Notes: a model not told the origin generated them from the letters alone. Shown: positions 51,940-60,314, counted from the stretch's first letter. The stretch: DNA of 64,000 nucleotides from PALSA-505 sp035308365 (GCA_035308365.1 DATGGU010000151.1:1-64000), one strand, 5' to 3'. Translations and numbers: made by a program.

Positions 51940-52950
51940 ATGGGCCGCCCGACCATGCGCGACGTCGCCGCAGCCGCCGGTGTGAGCCTGATGACCGTGT
52001 CACGTGTGGTCAACGGTGAACCTGGGGTGCTGCCGGAGACCGCGGCCCGGGTGGAGCGGGCGATCCGGCGGCTCGGCTACCAGCGCAACGACATGGCCCG
52101 CCAGTTGCGCAGCAAGGGCCAGCTCACCCACACCATCGGCCTGCTGGTAGACGACCTGGCGAACCCGTTCTTCGCCACCCTGGCCAGCGCCGTCGAAGAC
52201 GCCGCCAGGCTGCGAAAATATGTGGTGCTGATCGGCAGCTCCATGGACAACCTGCGCCGGGAGCGGGAGGTAATCTCCGCGTTCTGCGCCCGCCAGGTGG
52301 ACGGGCTGATCGTCGTGCCGGCCGCAGGCAGCCACCGGTTCCTGCGGGACCGGATGACCGCTGGCACCAAGGTAGTCTGCGTCGACCGCCCGGCCGACGG
52401 GCTGCGGGTGGACACCGTAGTCGTGGACAACAGGAACGGCGCACGCGGAGCCGTTCGCCACCTGCTCGACCGCGGCCACCGGAGAATCGGCTACCTGGGC
52501 GACCGAGATGATCTGTGGACCGTGCAGGAACGCTACGCCGGGTTCGCGGAGGCGCTGGCGGCCGATGGCCTGTCGCCGGATCCAGCTCTGATCAGGCACG
52601 GCCTGCAGTCGCGGACCGCGGCGGCCGAGGCCGCGGCGGCGCTGACCCAGCTTCCCGAACCGCCGACTGCGCTGTTCGCCAGCAACGACCTGATGACCAT
52701 GGGCGCCATCGATGGCCTGCACGGCCAGGCGGGCAGTGTCGCGCTGGTCGGCTTCGATGAGTTCTCACTGGCCGACAAGCTGACCCCTCGGGTCACGGTG
52801 GTCGCGCAGGATCCCGCGGCCATCGGCGCCACCGCCGCCCAGCTCCTGTTCGCCAGGATCGGCGGCGACACCTCTCCCCCACGCGACGTGGTCCTGCTCA
52901 CCCGCCTGGTAGCCAGAGGCTCCGGCGAAATAGCCCCCGCCCCGGCCTGA
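51940..52950 (+). CDS. LacI-family transcriptional repressor
   Basis: A 336-residue regulator with a LacI helix-turn-helix at residues 6-25 (RDVAAAAGVSLMTVSRVVNG), hinge helix (NDMARQLRSKGQ) and a periplasmic-binding-like effector domain (IGLLVDDLANPFFATLASAV, VDRPADGLRVDTVVVDN, LFASNDLMTMGAIDGL, VALVGFDEFSLADKL). It very likely represses the divergent sugar ABC operon through the two TGNNAACGTTNNCA sites and is relieved by the transported sugar. Confidence 0.93.
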   Translation: MGRPTMRDVAAAAGVSLMTVSRVVNGEPGVLPETAARVERAIRRLGYQRNDMARQLRSKGQLTHTIGLLVDDLANPFFATLASAVEDAARLRKYVVLIGSSMDNLRREREVISAFCARQVDGLIVVPAAGSHRFLRDRMTAGTKVVCVDRPADGLRVDTVVVDNRNGARGAVRHLLDRGHRRIGYLGDRDDLWTVQERYAGFAEALAADGLSPDPALIRHGLQSRTAAAEAAAALTQLPEPPTALFASNDLMTMGAIDGLHGQAGSVALVGFDEFSLADKLTPRVTVVAQDPAAIGATAAQLLFARIGGDTSPPRDVVLLTRLVARGSGEIAPAPA

Positions 52951-52975
52951 CCCCGGCGCTTGGCTGACCTGCCAG

Positions 52976-53100
52976 TCAAACACCCCCCGCCCCAATGCCT
53001 ACGCGGCGGCGCAGCTCATCCAGGTCGAGCCTGCCGAGGGCAGAGTGCTCGCGGAGCAGGCCGGCCAGGCGCTCGCGGTCGGCGTCGCTCAGCAGCCCGC
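52976..53100 (-). pseudogene. DUF1707/SHOCT-like C-terminal fragment after ybjQ
   Basis: The minus strand encodes LLSDADRERLAGLLREHSAL then GRLDLDELRRRVG before a TGA at 52976-52978. This matches the DUF1707 helical hairpin. No start codon with a ribosome-binding site precedes it, and it lies in a different frame right after the YbjQ stop. It may be a remnant or a domain formerly fused to YbjQ and separated by a frameshift. Confidence 0.45.
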
Positions 53101-53129
53101 GCGGCGGGCCCGCTCCTGGCCCGGCACCA

Positions 53130-53492
53130 CTAGACTGAAGGCCGGACTACCACCGCGCTGCCGTAGGCGACGATCTCGGTGAGCTGCTGGCCGATCTCGG
53201 ATGAGTCGAACCGCATCGCCACGATCGCGTTGGCCCCCATCAACCGGGCGTTCTCGATCATCCGGTCGACCGCGTGACGGCGGCTGTTCTCGAGCAGTTC
53301 GGTGTACTGGCCGACCTCACCCTGGCGTAGCTGCTTGAAGGCGGCCCCCATCGACTTCACGAACCCCATGCTGCGCACGACCAGGCCGAACGCCAGGCCC
53401 AGGTCCCTTTCGACGGTGTAACCCTGCAGCGCGAACCCGGTCGTGACCGGGAGGCTGCCGGGCGAATCCCCGGTAGTAGACATGGAATGCAT
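53130..53492 (-). CDS. YbjQ family (UPF0145, heavy-metal-binding-type) protein
   Basis: A 120-residue protein with the YbjQ pattern: LQGYTVERDLGLAFGLVVRS, YTELLENSRRHAVDRMIENA, GANAIVAMRFDSSEIG and TEIVAYGSAVVV. The fold is a small pentameric beta-rich domain of unknown function. Start ATG 53492 or 53483. It is followed by a DUF1707-like fragment. Confidence 0.88.
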   Translation of the reverse strand: MHSMSTTGDSPGSLPVTTGFALQGYTVERDLGLAFGLVVRSMGFVKSMGAAFKQLRQGEVGQYTELLENSRRHAVDRMIENARLMGANAIVAMRFDSSEIGQQLTEIVAYGSAVVVRPSV

Positions 53493-53516
53493 ACAGTCAC
53501 ACCCGGGCGCCCACTG

Positions 53517-55280
53517 TCACTCCGGCACGGCCGGGCCGGGCAGCCTGTAGTGCGCCTCGTAGGCGCCGATGTCACAGGCCAGGCCCCACGGGCGGGACAT
53601 CCCGCGCTGATCGGTGAGCGGGCAGCCGGATGTCGCCGGGAGGCCGCCGGCATTGATGGCCGGGCTTCCGGTCAGCAACGCTTCCGTGCTGGTCGGGCCT
53701 CCGTTGCTGGCCAGCGGGCCGAGCTTCGGGTTGACCCCGGACAGGTCGGTAGGCCGGGACAGGCCACAGGATCTGTCGGTGGCCAGGTTGTACCCGTTCG
53801 ACTTGAACAGCCGAGCCTGGCAGTCGGGCTCTGCGCCGTTCGTGGCCAGGATTGTTCCCGTGGCATAGATGGGATTCTGGCCGGCGATGTTCCCCGAAGC
53901 ATTGTTCTGCAGTGTGTCGAACGACAGATAGACCACCCCACCGCTGTTGGCGGGATTGACGATGGCGCCGCCACCTGCCGGTGTTGTCGTGTTGCCGGCC
54001 ACCGTGCTGTTGGACAGGTGAAGCGTCCCGCCGCCCTGGATCATCGCAACGGCAGCAGAGCCGGGCAGCCCTTTGCTGCCAGCGGTGTTGTCCGCGATCG
54101 TGCTCCCGGTGATGAAGTCGGGGCCGCCCACGGTCAGCACACCGGCGGACGTGGCGGCGTGGTTCCCCACGATGGTGGAATCCGTGATCGTCATACGCCC
54201 GAACGCGCCGGAGAAATCGCCGATCGCGGCACCTTCGTAGGCAGTGTTTCCGGAGATCGTGCTGCCGCTGATCGTGCCGACGCCGAGCAGCCCGCCGTCC
54301 GGGGCACGGCCACCCGAGTTGTTGTCGATCACACTGCCGACCACGGTGGCACCTCCGTCGGAGGCGATCCCCCCGGCGCCGTCCCCGCCGGTGTTGCCGG
54401 AGACATCGCTGTCCTCGACGGTCAGGACCAGCCGGGGAGCGTACGGCGGAAGCTGCCCGGTGCAGTGCCCGTAGGCACACACCCGGGGCCGCACCGCCGG
54501 CGCGCCAGGCAGAGCCGGATGCCCGTTCTGCCCGTTGAAGATCCCGCCACCCCAGTTGGCGAAGGTGGAGTTGCCGGTGATCGTGCTCGACACCACGAGC
54601 ACGGAGCCCGCGACGTTCCTGGGGCCGCCGTTCTGGATGCCGCCACCTCCCCAGCCGCCGCCGCTGTTGTGCTCGATGCTGCTCCCGGTGACCACCAGCG
54701 ACCCGCCGGCGTTGTCCACCCCGCCACCGGCCCCGGCCACGTTGTCATCGATGGCGCTGCCGGCGATGGTGAGCCGCCCGCTGTTGTACACGCCTCCGCC
54801 GTACACGTCCGGGCCGACGTGGCCCTCGGTAATCTGCACCGCGTCAAGACCGGCGGTCGCGGACGCTCTCACCGTCATGACCCGGAAGGCACGGCCGCCG
54901 CTGATCACTGTCCGCCCGGGCCCGGCTCCGTCGATCACGATGTTCCCAGGCCCCGGGGAGCTGGCACCTACGGTGAGGGTGCCGAGCCGCAGGCGGTAGT
55001 ACCCGGCTGGGACGAAGATGCTGACGGCGCTGTGGGCTGGCGCGGCGTCCGCTTCCTCGATCGCCGCGCGCAGCGTGCACCGCCCCGCTTTGTCCGCGCA
55101 GCGGCCATCACCCGGATGGGCATCGTGCGCGTCGGCGCTGGTTGTCACCGTAAATTTCAGCCTGCTGGCGGCTGTGGCCGGCGAGGCGGAGCTGATCGAA
55201 GCGAGCAGACACCCGGCTCCCATTGCGGCGGCCAGCGCCCGGCGGGCGGGCGGACCTGTCCGGTTGCGCAGTCGGTGCAT
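53517..55280 (-). CDS. Secreted right-handed beta-helix protein (CSLREA / choice-of-anchor Q type)
   Basis: A 587-residue exported protein. A signal peptide (about residues 1-38; RRALAAAMGAGCLLASISSA) is followed by a CSLREA-type domain (FTVTTSADAHDAHPGDGRCA, CTLRAAIEEA), then a parallel beta-helix with many NS/DN-x-G-GG-I turns (SSTITGNSTF, GSTISGNTAYEG). The C-terminal choice-of-anchor Q domain reads NPKLGPLASNGGPTSTEALL and CDIGAYE. ATG 55280 follows GGGAGGG; a GTG at 55295 lies before that site. Function is unknown; possible polysaccharide or surface interaction. Confidence 0.87.
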   Translation of the reverse strand: MHRLRNRTGPPARRALAAAMGAGCLLASISSASPATAASRLKFTVTTSADAHDAHPGDGRCADKAGRCTLRAAIEEADAAPAHSAVSIFVPAGYYRLRLGTLTVGASSPGPGNIVIDGAGPGRTVISGGRAFRVMTVRASATAGLDAVQITEGHVGPDVYGGGVYNSGRLTIAGSAIDDNVAGAGGGVDNAGGSLVVTGSSIEHNSGGGWGGGGIQNGGPRNVAGSVLVVSSTITGNSTFANWGGGIFNGQNGHPALPGAPAVRPRVCAYGHCTGQLPPYAPRLVLTVEDSDVSGNTGGDGAGGIASDGGATVVGSVIDNNSGGRAPDGGLLGVGTISGSTISGNTAYEGAAIGDFSGAFGRMTITDSTIVGNHAATSAGVLTVGGPDFITGSTIADNTAGSKGLPGSAAVAMIQGGGTLHLSNSTVAGNTTTPAGGGAIVNPANSGGVVYLSFDTLQNNASGNIAGQNPIYATGTILATNGAEPDCQARLFKSNGYNLATDRSCGLSRPTDLSGVNPKLGPLASNGGPTSTEALLTGSPAINAGGLPATSGCPLTDQRGMSRPWGLACDIGAYEAHYRLPGPAVPE

Positions 55281-55421
55281 CGCGGTCCCTCCCACCGCGA
55301 ACGCTATCGTTTTCAGATATCAACACGGAAGCCCACGCGCCCCCGGCCGAGGTGCCTCAGCCCCGCGACCAGGATGCCGGTGAGAAGGGCCGCGTAGCGC
55401 CCGTCCGGGTCCGGTCGGGGT

Positions 55422-55440
55422 CCGGGGGCTCGGCCCCCGG
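55422..55440 (-). terminator. GC-rich hairpin downstream of the tRNA
   Basis: CCGGGGGC / GCCCCCGG (8-bp perfect stem, 3-nt loop). It follows the tRNA gene and the hairpin at 55480 in the direction of minus-strand transcription. Confidence 0.55.
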
Positions 55441-55479
55441 GTCAATACTGCGGCCCTCGGGAAAGGCGCCCGAAGGGCA

Positions 55480-55497
55480 CCGGCCAGGCAAGGCCGG
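55480..55497 (-). terminator. Short hairpin immediately after the tRNA
   Basis: CCGGCC / GGCCGG stem with a 6-nt loop, 5 bp beyond the tRNA 3' end on the minus strand. It may serve in termination or 3' processing. Confidence 0.4.
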
Positions 55498-55502
55498 CTC
55501 GT

Positions 55503-55574
55503 GGGGCCGGTGGGATTCGAACCCACACTGGCAGGATCCTAAATCCTGTGCCTCTGCCATTGGGCTACGGCCCC
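55503..55574 (-). tRNA. Unusual class I tRNA with UAG anticodon (tRNA-Leu-like)
   Basis: A 72-nt cloverleaf: acceptor GGGGCCG/CGGCCCC, D arm GCC/GGC, anticodon stem CAGGA/TCCTG with loop TTTAGGA (anticodon UAG), variable loop of only five bases (CCAGT), T arm GTGGG-TTCGAAT-CCCAC, discriminator A. CCA is not encoded. UAG would read the leucine codon CUA, but bacterial tRNA-Leu normally has a long variable arm (class II). The gene starts 8 bp after the bcp stop on the same strand, so it may be processed from the bcp transcript. Confidence 0.9.
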
Positions 55575-55582
55575 GGCGCAGG

Positions 55583-56083
55583 TCAGACGCCTAGCTCTTG
55601 GCGGAGCCTGGCGACGTGGCCGGTCGCTTTGACGGCATATTGGGCCTTCTCGATGAACCCGTCCGGGTCGATGACGAAGGTGGACCTGATGACGCCGACG
55701 GTCTCCTTGCCGTAGAGCATTTTCTCGCCGTAGGCGCCGTAGGCGGCGAGCACCTCCCGGCCGGGGTCGGACAGCAGGGTGAAGTTCAGGCCCTCCTTGT
55801 CCCGGAACTTGGCCAGCTTCTGCGGTTGATCCGGGGAGATGCCGATGACCGTCATGCCCGCGGCGGTGAGGCCGGACAGGCTGTCCCGGAAGTCACAGGC
55901 TTGCTTGGTGCAGCCGGGGGTCATCGCGGCCGGGTAGAAGTAGACGACCACGCGCTTGCCGCGCAGCGAGGACAGGGTTACCGGGTTGCCGTCGGCGTCG
56001 TTCAGGGTGAAGTCCGGCGCCTTCTCACCCGGTGCCAGCCGCTTGCCGTCCACGCCCTCTCCCTTCGGCCAGGTGGAACTCAC
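55583..56083 (-). CDS. bcp: Thioredoxin-dependent thiol peroxidase (Bcp/PrxQ)
   Basis: A 166-residue peroxiredoxin. The peroxidatic Cys and resolving Cys are in AAMTPGCTKQACDFRD (spaced by four residues, the alpha2-type PrxQ pattern), with GEKAPDFTLNDADG at the N-terminus and GVIRSTFVIDPDGFI at the C-terminus. It reduces organic and hydrogen peroxides in the cytosol. It is followed on the same strand by the unusual tRNA. Confidence 0.94.
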   Translation of the reverse strand: MSSTWPKGEGVDGKRLAPGEKAPDFTLNDADGNPVTLSSLRGKRVVVYFYPAAMTPGCTKQACDFRDSLSGLTAAGMTVIGISPDQPQKLAKFRDKEGLNFTLLSDPGREVLAAYGAYGEKMLYGKETVGVIRSTFVIDPDGFIEKAQYAVKATGHVARLRQELGV

Positions 56084-56306
56084 CTACGGTACAGGCACGG
56101 CGGAGGTGTTGTTAGCCGGGCGGCTGGCCGGGTAGCTGAGCACCGGGCGGCGCGATGGGAGGTTACCGACCATGAAGCCGGTTCGTAATATATTGATCCT
56201 TGGTGGCCATGGGCCCAGTTTGGCCATCGGGTCGCCCGGGGGCTCATTGAAATCACCAGCTGACCGCCCGTATCCACCGGCACGCTGCCAGGCGAGGAAA
56301 GGTCTG

Positions 56307-57161
56307 ATGCTGTCGCATTCGATACCAGCCGCAGGGCTGAAGAAGATCATAATGACGGGCGCCGCGGGCGTGGCGGTGATCTTGCTGGCCGCGGGCTGCG
56401 GAGGGCATTCCACCACTCACACCGGGACCGGTGCCCTATCCCCGATCCAGGCGATCACCCTGGCCGCCCACCAGGCCGAGGCGATCAACTCGGCCGCGTT
56501 CACGCTGGATGTCCAGACGACGGGTGCGACCAGCGAGAACGTGGCTGGCACCATACAGGCCCGGTTCCGGCCCAGCGTGCTCGCCAATGAGGACTTCAGC
56601 ACGCTGACCGTCAACGGCCGCAGTATCCCCGGCGGAATACATGAGATTCTGAACAGCCAGACCGCCTACATGAAGATGGCCATCCTTCAGCAGGAGCTGG
56701 GCAAGCCCTGGGTCCGGCTTTCGTACGCCGAGCTGCGCCAGGCGACCGGGCTTAATCTTGGCCAGCTCGTCCAGCAGGTTCAGGACTACAACCCAATGGT
56801 GCAGACGCAGATGCTGGCCGGTGCCAAGGACGTCAAGACGGTTGGCACGCAGACCATCGACGGTGTCAAGACCACCGAGTACACCGGCACCTACACGATA
56901 TCGGCCGCGTTGGCCAAGATCCCGTCCGGCCTCCGGGGCTTTGTGCAGAAGCAGGCCCAGTCGATGAAGCTCGGCGCCGTCCAGTTCAAGGCGTGGATCG
57001 ACGCTCAGCATCAGATCCGCAAGATCATCACCGTCGAGCACGGCACATCCACGCAGATCACCGTGACCGTGCAGGTCACCGCCATCAACCAGCCGGTCAG
57101 CGTGACCTATCCACCGGCCAGCGAGGTTGCCACGATCCCGGCCGACGCATTGCGGGGCTGA
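56307..57161 (+). CDS. Lipoprotein with LppX/LprG-like (LolA-fold) domain
   Basis: A 284-residue exported lipoprotein with lipobox ILLAAGC (Cys about residue 32). The mature part (AFTLDVQTTGATSENVAGTI, YMKMAILQQELGKPWVRL, AWIDAQHQIRKIITVE) has the strand pattern of LppX/LprG-type lipid-binding proteins and DUF6612-like relatives. ATG 56307 follows GCGAGGAAAGG; a second ATG 15 codons in is possible. Its 3' end overlaps the extended tail of rdgB by 65 bp. The 223-bp region 56084-56306 shared with bcp holds an AT-rich TAATATATT patch at 56187. Confidence 0.82.
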   Translation: MLSHSIPAAGLKKIIMTGAAGVAVILLAAGCGGHSTTHTGTGALSPIQAITLAAHQAEAINSAAFTLDVQTTGATSENVAGTIQARFRPSVLANEDFSTLTVNGRSIPGGIHEILNSQTAYMKMAILQQELGKPWVRLSYAELRQATGLNLGQLVQQVQDYNPMVQTQMLAGAKDVKTVGTQTIDGVKTTEYTGTYTISAALAKIPSGLRGFVQKQAQSMKLGAVQFKAWIDAQHQIRKIITVEHGTSTQITVTVQVTAINQPVSVTYPPASEVATIPADALRG

Positions 57162-57891
57162 CGAGGCCGGCCCGCATCGTAAGAGAGCCCGCTTGATTCA
57201 CATAACGGATGAGCATCAATGGCGAGGCTTGCTCAGAACCCGCTGACTGATTTACATACCTGCAGGCTAAGTCTCGCTGCAGCAATTCGGCGATCACCGG
57301 GGCCAGGGCGCGCAGTGCCCTGCCCCGGTGGCTGATCGCGTCCTTGTCCGCCGGTTCCATCTCGGCCGTGGTGATCTCGGAGGCGTCGGGCAGGAAGATC
57401 GGGTCGTAGCCGAAGCCGTTCGTTCCCCGCGGGGACGTCGCGAGGCGGCCATACAGGCGGCCTTCCACGACCCGCTCGGCGTCCTCATCCGGAGCGTTCG
57501 GCAGGACGAACGCGGCAGTGCAGGCGAAGTACGCGCCGCGGTCCTCCGCCGCGACGTCGGTGAGCTGGGCGAGGACCAGATCCAGGTTGGCCTGGTCGTC
57601 GCCGTGCCGCCCGGCCCAGCGGGCGGACAGCACGCCCGGCATCCCGTTCAGCGCGTCGACACAGAGCCCGGAATCGTCGGCGACGGCGGGCAACCCGGTG
57701 AACTTGGCCGCCGAGCGCGCCTTGAGCAGCGCGTTCTGCTCGAACGTGCGGCCGGTCTCGGTCACGTCGGGAGCGTTGGGGAACTCGGCCAGGGTGACCA
57801 GGCTGACCTGGACCCGGCTGGCTTCGAGGATCCTGGACAGCTCGGTGAGCTTGGCGGCGTTCCTGGTGGCGAGGACGATTCTGCGGGTCAC
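57097..57891 (-). CDS. rdgB: RdgB/HAM1 non-canonical purine NTP pyrophosphatase with odd C-terminal tail
   Basis: A 264-residue protein. The first 200 residues are standard Ham1/RdgB: IVLATRNAAKLTELSRIL, ADDSGLCVDALNGMPGVLSA, NGFGYDPIFLPD and ISHRGRALRALAPVI. It hydrolyses XTP/ITP to monophosphates. Normal proteins end soon after that motif; this one runs about 60 more residues (two copies of a RYVNQ-AGS-like segment) into the 3' end of the convergent lipoprotein gene, which suggests that the original stop was lost. It overlaps rph by 4 bp. Confidence 0.93.
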   Translation of the reverse strand: MTRRIVLATRNAAKLTELSRILEASRVQVSLVTLAEFPNAPDVTETGRTFEQNALLKARSAAKFTGLPAVADDSGLCVDALNGMPGVLSARWAGRHGDDQANLDLVLAQLTDVAAEDRGAYFACTAAFVLPNAPDEDAERVVEGRLYGRLATSPRGTNGFGYDPIFLPDASEITTAEMEPADKDAISHRGRALRALAPVIAELLQRDLACRYVNQSAGSEQASPLMLIRYVNQAGSLTMRAGLVSPAMRRPGSWQPRWPVDRSR

Positions 57892-58616
57892 CCGGGTTCC
57901 CCGGCGAGCACCTCGCGCTGCAGTCTGGTCAGCTCGGCGCAGCCATCCACGGCGAGGCCGAGCAGCCGGTCGAGCATGTCACGGCCGAACGGCTCGCGCT
58001 CGGCCGTGCCCTGGATTTCGACGAACCCGCCGTCGCCGGTGCAGACCACATTCATGTCTGTCTCCGCGATCACGTCCTCGTCGTAGCAGAGGTCGAGCCT
58101 GGGCTGCCCGGCCACGATGCCGACGCTGATCGCGGCCACCGAGCCGAGCAGCGGATCGCCCTTGCACCGCTTACGGGCGCAAAGCCAGCTCACCGCGTCG
58201 GCGAGGGCCACGTACCCGCCGGTGACCGCGGCGGTCCTGGTGCCGCCGTCGGCCTGCAGCACGTCGCAGTCGACGATGATCGTGTTGTCGCCCAGCGCCT
58301 TGAAGTCCACGCAGGCGCGCAGCGACCGGCCGACCAGCCGGGAGATCTCCTGGGTGCGGCCGCCGGGCCTGCCCTTGACCGACTCACGGTCGCTGCGGGT
58401 GTTGGTCGCGCGCGGCAGCATCGCGTACTCGCCGGTCACCCAGCCAAGGCCACTGCCCCGGCGCCACCTCGGGACGTCCTCGGTCACACTGGCCGCACAG
58501 AGCACCCTGGTCGCGCCGAACTCGACGAGCACGGAGCCCTCGGCGTGGCCGAGCCAGCCCCGGGTGAACTTGATCGTGCGCAACTGGTCGGGATTGCGTC
58601 CATCTGGCCTTGACAT
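57888..58616 (-). CDS. rph: Ribonuclease PH
   Basis: A 242-residue phosphorolytic 3'-5' exoribonuclease trimming tRNA 3' ends. Family motifs: VLVEFGATRVLCAASVTEDV, GWVTGEYAMLPRATNTRSDR, QEISRLVGRSLRACVDF, DCDVLQADGGTRTAAVTGGY and LDLCYDEDVIAETDMNVV. It is coupled to rdgB by ATGA, the usual actinobacterial pairing. Confidence 0.96.
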   Translation of the reverse strand: MSRPDGRNPDQLRTIKFTRGWLGHAEGSVLVEFGATRVLCAASVTEDVPRWRRGSGLGWVTGEYAMLPRATNTRSDRESVKGRPGGRTQEISRLVGRSLRACVDFKALGDNTIIVDCDVLQADGGTRTAAVTGGYVALADAVSWLCARKRCKGDPLLGSVAAISVGIVAGQPRLDLCYDEDVIAETDMNVVCTGDGGFVEIQGTAEREPFGRDMLDRLLGLAVDGCAELTRLQREVLAGEPG

Positions 58617-58635
58617 GCCGGCCAGCCTAGCCGTT

Positions 58636-59385
58636 TCAGGACAGGTCGAAGACCTGACCCGAGGCAGCCAGCGTGATGGGACCGGTGAACACCCGCGCCG
58701 CTTCCTCGTGGCTGCGGGCCCGGTCGTTCCACGGCACCAGGTGGGTCAGCACCAGGTGGCCGGTGCCCGCCCCGGCCGCGTGCTCGGCCGCCTGGCGGCC
58801 GGTCAGGTGCACGCCTGGCGGCAGATCCGGCCCGTCGAGGAAGGACGCCTCGCAGAGCATCAGGTCGCTGTCGCGGGCCAGTTCGGTGAGGACCGGTGAC
58901 TCCCCGGTGTCCGCGGAGTAGGCCAGGCTGGCGCCCGCGTGCTCCAGCCGGAGGCCGAACGTCTCCACCGGGTGGTTGACGTGCCTGGCGGTCAGCCTGA
59001 ACGGGCCGATCTGGCGATCTCCTTCGGTCAGGGTCTCGAAGCCGAACGCGGAGCGCATCTCGGGGCCGGGGTCCATGCTGTAGGCGCGGGTCATCCGGTC
59101 CGCGGTGCCCGGCGGGCCGTAGACCGGGATCGCTGGCCGGGCGCCGCCGGAGGCGTACAGCCGGGCCACTGTGTAGGAGCACAGGTCCAGGCAGTGGTCG
59201 GCGTGCAGGTGGCTCAGGCAGATGGCGTCGACGTCGTACAGGCCGCAGTATCGTTGCAGGGCGCCGAGCGCACCGTTGCCAAGGTCGAGCAGCAGCCGGA
59301 ACCCCTCGGCCTCCACCAGGTAACACGAGCCAGGGCTGTCCGGACCTGGGAAGCTCCCCGAACATCCGATCACGGTCAGGCGCAT
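58636..59385 (-). CDS. MBL-fold metallo-hydrolase (RNase Z-like)
   Basis: A 249-residue zinc hydrolase: metal motif ICLSHLHADHCLDL, further ligands in LAYSADTGESP and LVLTHLVPWND, and N-terminal GCSGSFPGPDSPGSCYLVE. It matches the MBL protein that precedes rph-rdgB in streptomycetes and mycobacteria (Rv1339-like, reported as a cyclic-nucleotide phosphodiesterase). Exact function here is inferred. A 19-bp gap to rph suggests one operon. Confidence 0.9.
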   Translation of the reverse strand: MRLTVIGCSGSFPGPDSPGSCYLVEAEGFRLLLDLGNGALGALQRYCGLYDVDAICLSHLHADHCLDLCSYTVARLYASGGARPAIPVYGPPGTADRMTRAYSMDPGPEMRSAFGFETLTEGDRQIGPFRLTARHVNHPVETFGLRLEHAGASLAYSADTGESPVLTELARDSDLMLCEASFLDGPDLPPGVHLTGRQAAEHAAGAGTGHLVLTHLVPWNDRARSHEEAARVFTGPITLAASGQVFDLS

Positions 59386-59437
59386 GAGCGTTCACGTTAC
59401 GCCGGACGTGCGAGCGGTGACTAGGACGTAAGTTTGG

Positions 59438-59466
59438 GTTCGCCGTAGGGTGTGGTTCCGGCAGCG
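59438..59466 (-). repeat. Single copy of the 33-bp dispersed repeat (intergenic)
   Basis: Reverse complement contains GCCGGAACCACACCCTACGG then CGAAC. It lies between the divergent MBL and decayed proS genes, in the promoter region. Confidence 0.55.
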
Positions 59467-59525
59467 GAAGCACTGCGTTTCCCCGATCGGCGGCGTTCAG
59501 ATCGCTGGAGGATGAGAGTTCGGTT

Positions 59526-60314
59526 ATGCGCTGGTCTCAGATGCACGTCCCGACGCTGCGGACCGACCCCGCCGACGCCGGCGCGCCGAGTCACCGGCTG
59601 CTGCTGCGGGCCGGGTATGTGCGGCAACTCATGGCCGGGCACTACTCGCTGCTTCCGCTGGCCGTCCGGGTCCGGGCGAAGGTGATCGGGATCATCCGCG
59701 ATGAGATGGACCGGATCGGCGCCCAGGAGTGAGGACCCAGGTGGTCTACTGCCCCTCGTGCGAATATGCGGCCAACATCGAGAAGGCAACCTCGCGGCTG
59801 GCCGACCCGGTGGACGAGGAAGGGCCCGCGGCGCCCGAGCGGTTCGCCACGCCGGGCGTGCGGACCATCGAGGATCTGGCGGCCGGCTACGGCGCGACGG
59901 GCGACCGGCAGATCAAGACGCTGGTATACGTGCTGGACGACGCCCTCACGCTGGTTCTGCTGCGCGGCGACCACGCACTGAACGAGCAGAAGCTGGTGGA
60001 CGCGACGGGCGCCACGGCGGTCCGCCCGGCACGCGCCGATGAGATCACCGAGGCGCTCGGGGCGATGCCGGGCAGTCTGGGCGCTTGGCGCCGCGGGTGT
60101 GGAGGTCATCATCGACGACCGGCCGGAGCGGCCAGGCGTGAAGTTCCGCGACGTGGAACTGACCGGGATCCCCTACCGGCTGACGGTCGGCAAGCGCGGC
60201 CTGGCCGAGGGCGCGGTCGAGTTCACCACCCGGAAAACCGGCGAGACGGTGAGCGTCCCGCTGGCCGAAGCGGCAGACCACGTCACGAAGGTGCTCGCGG
60301 CCGCCCTCGGGTGA
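59526..60314 (+). pseudogene. proS: Decayed prolyl-tRNA synthetase (bacterial ProS with editing domain)
   Basis: Three ProRS pieces in different frames. 59526-59732: N-terminus (MRWSQMHVPTLRTDPADA, HRLLLRAGYVRQLMAGHYSL). 59729-60090: INS/YbaK-type editing domain (VVYCPSCEYAANIEKA, QIKTLVYVLDDALTLVLLRG). 60039-60314: end of the anticodon-binding domain (VEVIIDDRPERPGVKFRDVE). Most of the class II catalytic core and the start of the anticodon domain are missing, so it cannot charge tRNA. The editing-domain frame has its own GTG (59729) and might still yield a trans-editing-like protein. A functional proS must lie elsewhere. Confidence 0.85.
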
